Source: Streptomyces sp. NBC_00376 (GTDB lineage Bacteria > Actinomycetota > Actinomycetes > Streptomycetales > Streptomycetaceae). Taken from it: a stretch of DNA of 64,000 nucleotides. The stretch spans positions 3,782,001 to 3,846,000 of the forward strand of contig NZ_CP107960.1 in NCBI RefSeq assembly GCF_036077095.1. Reading direction: 5' to 3'. Below, in pieces: positions 58,777 to 64,000 of the stretch. The stretch's first letter is position 1, and each line of letters opens with the position of its first letter. The notes beneath the pieces were generated by a model, which did no database searches, was not told the origin of the DNA, and saw nothing but the letters and a program-made list of their open reading frames with translations. The position numbers and the translations under genes are program-made.

Positions 58777-59757
58777 TCAGGTGTGGTTGCGGCTCTTCAC
58801 GCCCCGGACCTGGCTTCGTACCGCCCCCATGCTCGCCCCGATGACGAGGGCGATCGCCAGCGCGTCGGTGGTCGTCAGGGCCTGGTCCAGGATCAGGAAG
58901 CCGGCCGCGGCCGCGATCGCCGGTTCCAGGCTCATCAGGATCGCGAAGGTGGGCGCGGGCAGGCGGCGCAGCGCCATGAGTTCGAGGGTGTACGGAAGCA
59001 CCGAGCTCAGCAGCGCCACCGCCGCGCCCAGCCCGATCGTGGACGGGACCAGCAGTTTCGAGCCCGACTCCATGATGCCGAGGGGCAGCGAGAGCACCGC
59101 CGCGACGACCATGGCCAGGGCCAGCCCGTCCGCCTGGGGGAAGCGGCGGCCGGTGCGGGCGCTGAAGACGATGTACGTCGCCCACATGGCACCGGCGCCC
59201 AGGGCGTAGGCGGCGCCGACCGGGTCGAGGCGGTCGAGCCCTCCGCCGCTCAGCAGCACGACGCCGCCCAGCGCGAGCCCGGCCCAGACCAAGTTGATCA
59301 GGCGGCGGGAGGCGAACACCGAGAGGGCGAGCGGCCCCAGCACCTCCAGGGTGACGGCCGCGCCAAGCGGGATGCGGTCGGCAGCCTGGTAGAAGAGCGT
59401 GTTCATGCCGCCCATGGCCAGCCCGAAGGTGAGGACCGTGCCCCAGTCCGCGCGCGAGTGGCCGCGCAGCTTCGGGCGGCAGACAGCCATGAGGACGATC
59501 GCGGCCACGGCCAGGCGCAGGGTGACGACGCCGAGCGCGCCGGCCCGGGGCATCAGCAGCACCGCGACCGCGGAGCCGAACTGGACGGAGAGACAGCCGC
59601 CGACCACCAGCGCGACCGGGGCGAGCGCCGCGCCCCGGCCCTTGGGGCGTGCGGGGCCCGCCGCGTCGCCCAGGGCGGAGGCCGCCTCGGGTACGGCGAC
59701 GGCTGCGGCCCGCTCCATGGCCGCAGCGGCCCCTGCTGCACTGCGCTGGTCGTTCAC
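58777..59757 (-). CDS. EamA/DMT-family transporter
   Basis: The 326-residue membrane protein has about ten helices in two EamA repeats, preceded by a 40-residue hydrophilic Ala-rich N-terminus. Typical RhtA-like features are FYQAADRIPLGAAVTLEVLG and LPYTLELMALRRLPAPTFAI, then LMSLEPAIAAAAGFLILDQ. Members export amino acids or metabolites. The GTG at 59757 follows GGAGG at 10-base spacing. It is divergent from the LysR regulator at 59921, which probably controls it. Confidence 0.93.
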   Translation of the reverse strand: MNDQRSAAGAAAAMERAAAVAVPEAASALGDAAGPARPKGRGAALAPVALVVGGCLSVQFGSAVAVLLMPRAGALGVVTLRLAVAAIVLMAVCRPKLRGHSRADWGTVLTFGLAMGGMNTLFYQAADRIPLGAAVTLEVLGPLALSVFASRRLINLVWAGLALGGVVLLSGGGLDRLDPVGAAYALGAGAMWATYIVFSARTGRRFPQADGLALAMVVAAVLSLPLGIMESGSKLLVPSTIGLGAAVALLSSVLPYTLELMALRRLPAPTFAILMSLEPAIAAAAGFLILDQALTTTDALAIALVIGASMGAVRSQVRGVKSRNHT

Positions 59758-59920
59758 CTGCGGTGTTCCTCCCGAATCCGACAGTTCAATACAATGAACC
59801 GTTCGATCTAAGATACTGCACCGCGCCCGTGTGCAATGCCCGTGCGGTACGTCCTCTTACGGTAGGTACCTCCGCGTGGCACGTGAAATGTCGACCGAGC
59901 TCCGGTTATGCTCCCCGCGC

Positions 59921-60823
59921 ATGAGCATGGGGCGTTCCGGACAAAGCGCTGGTCGCGGCATCGAAGTGCGGCATCTGCGTGCCTTTCTGGCCGTGGCCGA
60001 CGAGGGCAACGTCACTCGCGCCGCCGACAGGCTCCGCCTCACACAGCCCGCGGTCTCCCGCACCCTCGCCGCCCTTGAGCGGCATCTCGGCATCCGCCTC
60101 GTCGACCGGTCCACCCACCATCTCGTCCTCACCCCCGAAGGCGTCGCCTTCCGGGACAAGGCCGCCGCCGCGGTCGCCGCCTTCGACGAGGCGCTCGACC
60201 CCGGCGGGCTGCGCCACTGGCCGCTGCGGCTCGGGCACGCCTGGTCGGCGTTCGGCCCGTACACCACACCGCTGCTGCGCCGCTGGCAGGAGCTGTACCC
60301 GCAGACCTCGCTCGAACTGCTGCGGATCGACGACCGCACCGCCGGGCTGACCCGGGGCGAGGTCGATGCCGCGCTGCTGCGGGGGCCCGTCGAGGCTCCC
60401 GGCCTCGTCACCGAGGTGCTGTTCGACGAGGACCGGGTGGCGGCGGTGGCGGCGGACGGCCCGCTCGCGGACCGCGCCACGCTCCGGCTCGCCGATCTGG
60501 CGGACGAGACCGTCGTCCTCAACACCGTCTCCGGCACCACCACCGTCGACCTGTGGCCGCCTGGCGGCCGGCCCACCGCCACTCTCACCGTCGCCAACAC
60601 CGACGACTGGCTGACCGCCATCGCGGCGGGGCGCGGGGTCGGGGTCTCCGCCGCGTCCACCGCCGGCATGCATCCGCACTCCGGGGTCGCCTACCGCCCG
60701 CTGGTCGACGCCCCGTCCGTACCCGTCCTGCTCGCCCGGCGGGACGTCCCGGGGCATCCCGCGCTGCCGGCACTCACCGCCCTCGTCCACGAGATCCTGC
60801 GACAGGACACCACCGACGACTGA
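59921..60823 (+). CDS. LysR-family regulator, probably of the EamA gene
   Basis: The 300-residue regulator has the HTH IEVRHLRAFLAVADEGNVTR, then AADRLRLTQPAVSRTLAALE, and a LysR effector domain. The ATG at 59921 is chosen because TATGCT (59907-59912) is a good -10 box 8 bases upstream, so the message would be leaderless; no ribosome binding site is visible for this or the in-frame starts at 59831 and 59888. The divergent arrangement with the EamA transporter is the classic LysR target layout. Confidence 0.9.
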   Translation: MSMGRSGQSAGRGIEVRHLRAFLAVADEGNVTRAADRLRLTQPAVSRTLAALERHLGIRLVDRSTHHLVLTPEGVAFRDKAAAAVAAFDEALDPGGLRHWPLRLGHAWSAFGPYTTPLLRRWQELYPQTSLELLRIDDRTAGLTRGEVDAALLRGPVEAPGLVTEVLFDEDRVAAVAADGPLADRATLRLADLADETVVLNTVSGTTTVDLWPPGGRPTATLTVANTDDWLTAIAAGRGVGVSAASTAGMHPHSGVAYRPLVDAPSVPVLLARRDVPGHPALPALTALVHEILRQDTTDD

Positions 60824-60894
60824 GCCCCGCCCGCGTGGCGGACGGGCTGTCCGGCACCCGCCCAGCGGGCGCTGTCGCTGCCGCGAGCGGGAGT

Positions 60895-61041
60895 TCAGTG
60901 CTGCCGGTCGTGCGGGTACGGTGTCGGCCGCGCCGACGCGGGCAGCGCGCACGGACGCTCGTGGACGCGGATCGCGATGCCGGGCCCGGTCGCGCCGGGG
61001 ATGTCGTACGTCTTCGCCCCCCCGAGGGCCCGGCGGCACCC
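60895..61041 (-). pseudogene. C-terminal fragment of an unidentified Streptomyces protein
   Basis: The minus-strand frame between a TAG (61044-61042) and a TGA (60897-60895) encodes 48 residues including GGAKTYDIPGATGPGIAIRV and HERPCALPASARP. Nearly all third codon positions are G or C while second positions are balanced, the mark of real coding sequence, but no start codon exists in the frame. It therefore looks like a truncated gene end. Family not assigned. Confidence 0.4.
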
Positions 61042-61054
61042 CTACCTGCGTTGC

Positions 61055-61067
61055 GAACGTGACACTT
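61055..61067 (+). repeat. Copy of the GAACGTGACACTT motif
   Basis: The 13-mer is identical to 1602-1614 and sits between two gene fragments. Read on the minus strand, CCAAAGTGTCACGTTCGC also resembles CCAAAGTGACACGTGACGC upstream of the EF-hand gene. It may be an old regulator site. Confidence 0.4.
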
Positions 61068-61115
61068 TGGTGGGTGTTCGACACGCCGCTCGGTGGGTAG
61101 TGCCGCAGCAGCCGC

Positions 61116-61305
61116 TCAGGCCGGGTCGGGTTCGCGGCAGGGGCGGCAGAGGCCGTCGCGGAACGCTTCGGGCCTGCCCGGGGCGCCGCATTCGGGGCGG
61201 GAGCTTGTCGCGGAGGCGGCGGCGGACGAAGCCGAAGGGCGAGTCGACGGACGCGGGGAGCCCGGCGGTCAGCGCGTGCGTCAGGTAGTCGGCGTGCGTC
61301 GGGTT
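61116..61305 (-). pseudogene. Frameshifted C-terminal remnant of an HTH-type regulatory protein
   Basis: The first part, NPTHADYLTHALTAGLP followed by DSPFGFVRRRLRDKLPP (61305 to about 61194), then one base out of frame ECGAPGRPEAFRDGLCRPCR ending at TGA (61118-61116), reads as a single protein broken by a frameshift. The pattern of a GLP box, an RL..KLPP box and a short Cys-rich end is one I associate with C-termini of Streptomyces HTH proteins. No N-terminal half remains; the WYL gene occupies that position. Confidence 0.4.
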
Positions 61306-62309
61306 CGCAGGGCGTGGGAGGCGAGGCGGTCGGCGAAGGCGGTGACGAGGGCGCGGAGTTCGCTCGGGCGCTCGATGACGAACGGCCGGTCGAGCGCGGC
61401 GAGCACCGGGGGCAGCCAGTCGAGGCGCTCGGCCCGCAGCTCGACCCGCAGCCACTGCTCACCCTCGTCGGCCGTGGGCGCGAGCTCCGTCACTCGGGCG
61501 ACGGTCGCGGGCAGGTGGGCGCGGACCTGCGCGACCGTCGCCCGGACCCGCAGCACCACCTCGTGGCGGTACTCCGCGGCGGCGAACCCCGCCAGCAGCT
61601 GCCGCGCCGGGTCGTGGTCCGTCGGCGCCTCGAAGGAGCCGGGCAGGGGCCTGGCGTCCGTGATGCGGTCCAGCCGGAAGGTCCGCTGCTCACCGGTTCC
61701 GGGGTCCGCGCCCATTCCGGGGTCCGCGCCGGTGACGTACCACCGGCCCTCGTGGGCGACGATGCCGTAGGCGTGCAGCGTGCGTTCGCTGCGGTGGCCG
61801 GAGCGATCGGTGTACCGGAGGAGAACCGGCCGGCGGTGGCGCACCGCGTCGGCGAGGGTGAGCAGGACCTCCGCGTCCGGTACCGGCGCGGGCGCCGCGG
61901 CGGGGCGGGACGGGTCGGTGAAGGCGAGCGAATCGAGGAGCGCGGCGAGCCGGCCGGCCACGTGCTTGGGCAGCACCCGCCGGATCTTGGCCGACGCCGT
62001 CTCACCCGCCGTGCTCCCCGCCCCGGGCAACCCCGCCCGGCGGCCGGCGGCCAGGCCGAGCAGCACGGCCAGCGCCTCGTCCTCGGCGAGCATGAGCGGG
62101 GGCAGACGGTAGCCGGGGCCGAGCCGGTAGCCGCCGTAGCGGCCACGGATCGATTCCACGGGCACGTCGAGGTCGATCAGGTGCTCGACGTACCGCCGCA
62201 CGGTGCGGCCGTCGACGCCGAGCCGGTCGGCCAGTTCGGCCACGGTGCGGGTGCCGCCGGACTGGAGCAGCTCCAGCAGGGTGAGGACGCGGCCGGTGGG
62301 GCGGGGCAT
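61281..62309 (-). CDS. WYL-domain (YafY-type) transcriptional regulator
   Basis: The 342-residue regulator has an N-terminal HTH_11 (LLELLQSGGTRTVAELADRL, GVDGRTVRRYVEHL), a WYL domain near 160-230 (VLLRYTDRSGHRSERTLHAY, EGRWYVTGADP), and the WCX C-terminal domain. Such proteins are usually ligand- or nucleic-acid-responsive regulators. It is divergent from the VOC gene at 62410, its likely target. Its last residues run into the remnant at 61116-61305, so the natural C-terminus may have been altered. Confidence 0.93.
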   Translation of the reverse strand: MPRPTGRVLTLLELLQSGGTRTVAELADRLGVDGRTVRRYVEHLIDLDVPVESIRGRYGGYRLGPGYRLPPLMLAEDEALAVLLGLAAGRRAGLPGAGSTAGETASAKIRRVLPKHVAGRLAALLDSLAFTDPSRPAAAPAPVPDAEVLLTLADAVRHRRPVLLRYTDRSGHRSERTLHAYGIVAHEGRWYVTGADPGMGADPGTGEQRTFRLDRITDARPLPGSFEAPTDHDPARQLLAGFAAAEYRHEVVLRVRATVAQVRAHLPATVARVTELAPTADEGEQWLRVELRAERLDWLPPVLAALDRPFVIERPSELRALVTAFADRLASHALRTRRTPTT

Positions 62310-62409
62310 GGCCCCAGCCTACGGCCGAAAGCGGGCGGATTCTGTCCTCTATTGGTCCTACGTTGTGAGGGCAACGACGCCTTCGATCGAGCAGACCAAG
62401 GAAGACTTC

Positions 62410-62820
62410 ATGGATTTCGTTTCGATCCGCATCATCACCGCCGACGTCGCACGCCTCGTGGATTTCTACGAGCGGACCACCGGGGTGCCGGCCGACCGGG
62501 CCACCGAGGACTTCGCGGAGCTGCGCCTGCCCCACGCCACGCTCGCGATCGGCAGCGACCGCACCGTCCCGCTGTTCGCCCCGGGGTCGGCCCGGCCGGC
62601 GGCGAACAGCAGCGTCATCATCGAGTTCCTCGTCGACGACGTGGACCGCATCCACCGGAACCTGACCGGGTTCGTCACCGGCTTCGTCAAGGAGCCGACG
62701 ACGATGCCGTGGGGCAACCGCGCGCTGCTGTTCCGCGACCCCGACGGAAACCTCGTCAACTTCTTCACGCCCGTCACTCCGGAGGCCGTCGAGAGGTTCG
62801 CGTCGCGCCGCGCCTCCTAG
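62410..62820 (+). CDS. VOC-family (glyoxalase-like) protein
   Basis: The 136-residue protein has paired beta-alpha-beta-beta-beta modules: SIRIITADVARLVDFYERTT at the start, ELRLPHATLAIGSD, and a second half with VIIEFLVDDVDRIHRNL and LLFRDPDGNLVNFFTPV. Family members are dioxygenases, glyoxalases or resistance proteins with a metal site; here the C-terminal acidic ligand position is Asn (GNLVNFF). AAGGAAG precedes the ATG at 62410. It is divergent from the WYL regulator. The stop abuts that of the Fe-S gene. Confidence 0.92.
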   Translation: MDFVSIRIITADVARLVDFYERTTGVPADRATEDFAELRLPHATLAIGSDRTVPLFAPGSARPAANSSVIIEFLVDDVDRIHRNLTGFVTGFVKEPTTMPWGNRALLFRDPDGNLVNFFTPVTPEAVERFASRRAS

Positions 62821-64000
62821 TCACTCGGCCACCGGCCCGCTCCCCTCCCCGGCTCCCTCCATCAGGTCCTCGTCCAGGCCCTCCGCCAGAAGTTCCGCCA
62901 GGTGCCGTGCCCGTACGCCGCCCAGTTGTTCCAGCTGGGTCCGGCAGGAGAAGCCGTCCGCCAGGAAGGCCGTTCCCGGTTCCGATGCCCGTACCGAGGG
63001 CAGCAGGCTCTCCTCCGCGCAGGCCGCCGACACGTCCCAGTGGCCGCGTTCGAAGCCGAAGTTTCCGGCCAGGCCACAGCAGCCGCCGCTCAACTCGCCG
63101 GCCAGTCCCGCCCGTTCGCGCAGTCGGCGTTCCGCCGCGTCGCCCAGGACCGCGTGCTGGTGGCAGTGGGTCTGGCCGGTGACCGGGCGGTTCAGGCGGG
63201 GTGGCTGCCAGTCGGGGGCGTACTCCTCCAGGTACTGGGCCAGTGTTCTTACCGATGCGGCCAGTTCGGCGGCCCTCAGGTCGTCGGGGAGGAGTTCGGG
63301 CAGGTCGGTGCGGAGGGTGGCGGCGCAGCTCGGTTCGAGGACGACCAGGGGGGCGCCGAGCGTACTGCCCAGCCGGTCCAGGGTGCGGCGCATGACCTTG
63401 CGGGCCTTGTCCAGCTGACCTGTGGATACGTAGGTGAGGCCGCAGCAGACCCCTCGGCCGGGCAGCAGCGTCCGGCGGCCCGCCGACTCCAGGACCCGGA
63501 CCGCCGCCCGGCCCACCTCGGGCGAGAAGTGGTTGGTGAAGGTGTCGGGCCAGACGGTGACCACGTGGTCGTCGGAGGGGATCACCGTCCCCTTGCCCCG
63601 GTGCCTTCCGAGCCACCGGGTGAACGTCTGCCGCGCCAGGACCGGGATCGTGCGCTGCGGGGCGATCCCCGCCAGCCGCTTGACCAGGGCGGCGAGCGGG
63701 CGCATCCGGGCGAGGGTGTTGAGGACGGGGGCGAACGGGGCGGCCAGGCGCAGCCACAGCGGCAGCCGGCCCATCGAGTAGTGCGCGGCCGGGCGCAGTC
63801 GCCGCCGGTAGTGGTGGTGGAGGAACTCGGCCTTGTACGTGGCCATGTCGACGCCCACCGGGCAGTCGCTGCGGCAGCCCTTGCAGGACAGGCAGAGATC
63901 GAGGGCGTCCCGTACCTCCGTCGAGCGCCAGCCGTCCGTGATCACGCCGCCCGCCTCGCCCGCCTCGCCCGCCTCGCCCGCCTCGCCCGCCTCGCCCGCG
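62821..64000 (-). CDS. FAD-linked oxidase/Fe-S oxidoreductase, C-terminal part (truncated by window edge)
   Basis: The visible 393 codons are the C-terminal Fe-S portion of a large D-lactate/glycolate-dehydrogenase-like (GlcD-GlcF fusion) protein. The first part has the 4Fe-4S cluster motif CLSCKGCRSDCPVGVD. Two CCG-type cysteine-rich domains follow (LPGRGVCCGLTYVSTGQLDK; ELSGGCCGLAGNFGFERGHW) with HCHQHAVLG. The FAD-binding half must lie beyond position 64000: the frame is open to the edge through an Ala-Gly-Glu repeat linker. It probably feeds electrons from a 2-hydroxy acid to the membrane chain. Confidence 0.9.
   Translation of the reverse strand, partial: AGEAGEAGEAGEAGEAGGVITDGWRSTEVRDALDLCLSCKGCRSDCPVGVDMATYKAEFLHHHYRRRLRPAAHYSMGRLPLWLRLAAPFAPVLNTLARMRPLAALVKRLAGIAPQRTIPVLARQTFTRWLGRHRGKGTVIPSDDHVVTVWPDTFTNHFSPEVGRAAVRVLESAGRRTLLPGRGVCCGLTYVSTGQLDKARKVMRRTLDRLGSTLGAPLVVLEPSCAATLRTDLPELLPDDLRAAELAASVRTLAQYLEEYAPDWQPPRLNRPVTGQTHCHQHAVLGDAAERRLRERAGLAGELSGGCCGLAGNFGFERGHWDVSAACAEESLLPSVRASEPGTAFLADGFSCRTQLEQLGGVRARHLAELLAEGLDEDLMEGAGEGSGPVAE
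63952..63996 (-). repeat. Five tandem 9-bp units encoding an Ala-Gly-Glu linker
   Basis: The unit CGCCTCGCC repeats five times without change, up to the edge of the window. On the coding strand it gives (Ala-Gly-Glu)n between the FAD and Fe-S parts of the oxidoreductase. The copy number may be variable and the array may continue outside the window. Confidence 0.9.

Larger units (their letters stand above)
60824..61280. other. Patch of decayed minus-strand genes
   Basis: This 457-bp interval holds no intact gene. It contains a coding-like fragment without a start (60895-61041), the repeated motif GAACGTGACACTT at 61055-61067, and a frameshifted C-terminal piece of an HTH-type protein (61116-61305) running into the 3' end of the WYL gene. 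Such mosaics are typical of degraded accessory insertions. Confidence 0.55.

Overview
The window looks like a stretch of a Streptomyces chromosome. It is very GC-rich with strong G/C bias at third codon positions and many GTG starts. Several genes belong to families typical of the genus: a DmdR1-type iron regulator, an NsdA-like TPR regulator, SpoIIAB-like and STAS regulators, and WYL and GlxA/AraC regulators. No plasmid, phage, CRISPR, rRNA or tRNA genes, and no polyketide or peptide synthase genes, were seen.

Layout. 0-10.4 kb: flavin oxidoreductase, a secreted protein, NDP-forming acyl-CoA synthetase plus crotonase, a NarL-type two-component pair, PAP2 phosphatase and a flavin reductase. 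10.4-16.9 kb: LysR and AraC-type regulators, two MFS transporters and small membrane proteins. 16.9-27.2 kb: a catabolic block (Zn alcohol dehydrogenase, three acyl-CoA dehydrogenases, SDR, cyclase-family hydrolase, amidohydrolase, CoA ligase) arranged around two divergent promoters. 27.2-30.4 kb: EF-hand protein, STAS antagonist, sigma factor and a fused anti-sigma. 30.4-47.8 kb: mainly conserved chromosomal genes, namely purU, an amino-acid-type binding lipoprotein, a Gln-rich membrane protein, the NsdA-like regulator, a prim-pol domain protein, an ABC exporter, dmdR1, a SIS protein, a PAS protein, pdxH and citrate synthase. 47.8-58.1 kb: a tightly packed Atu/Liu-like operon (TIGR03084, AtuA-like, acyl-CoA carboxylase, acyl-CoA dehydrogenase, 4CL-type ligase, crotonase, TetR). 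58.2-64 kb: GNAT, EamA, LysR, WYL and VOC genes and a truncated FAD/Fe-S oxidoreductase, with a patch of decayed genes at 60.8-61.3 kb.

How the parts fit. Six copies of a 15-bp palindrome of the form CTGAC-N5-GTCAG lie in four promoter regions between 3.2 and 25.6 kb. They tie the acyl-CoA synthetases, flavin reductase, SDR, alcohol and acyl-CoA dehydrogenases, cyclase and amidohydrolase into one probable catabolic regulon. The 48-58 kb operon looks separately controlled: a perfect GCAAGCATGCTTGC palindrome sits at its promoter and a TetR gene at its far end.

Less expected structures are: a small transcription unit at 44.97-45.20 kb with its own promoter, a 12-codon ORF and a three-way-junction fold; tandem repeats that insert chained mini-ORFs between co-translated genes (29-bp units at 55.5 kb, 36-bp units at 8.1 kb); and long open frames antisense to dmdR1. 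All family assignments come from reading the translations. No database search was run.
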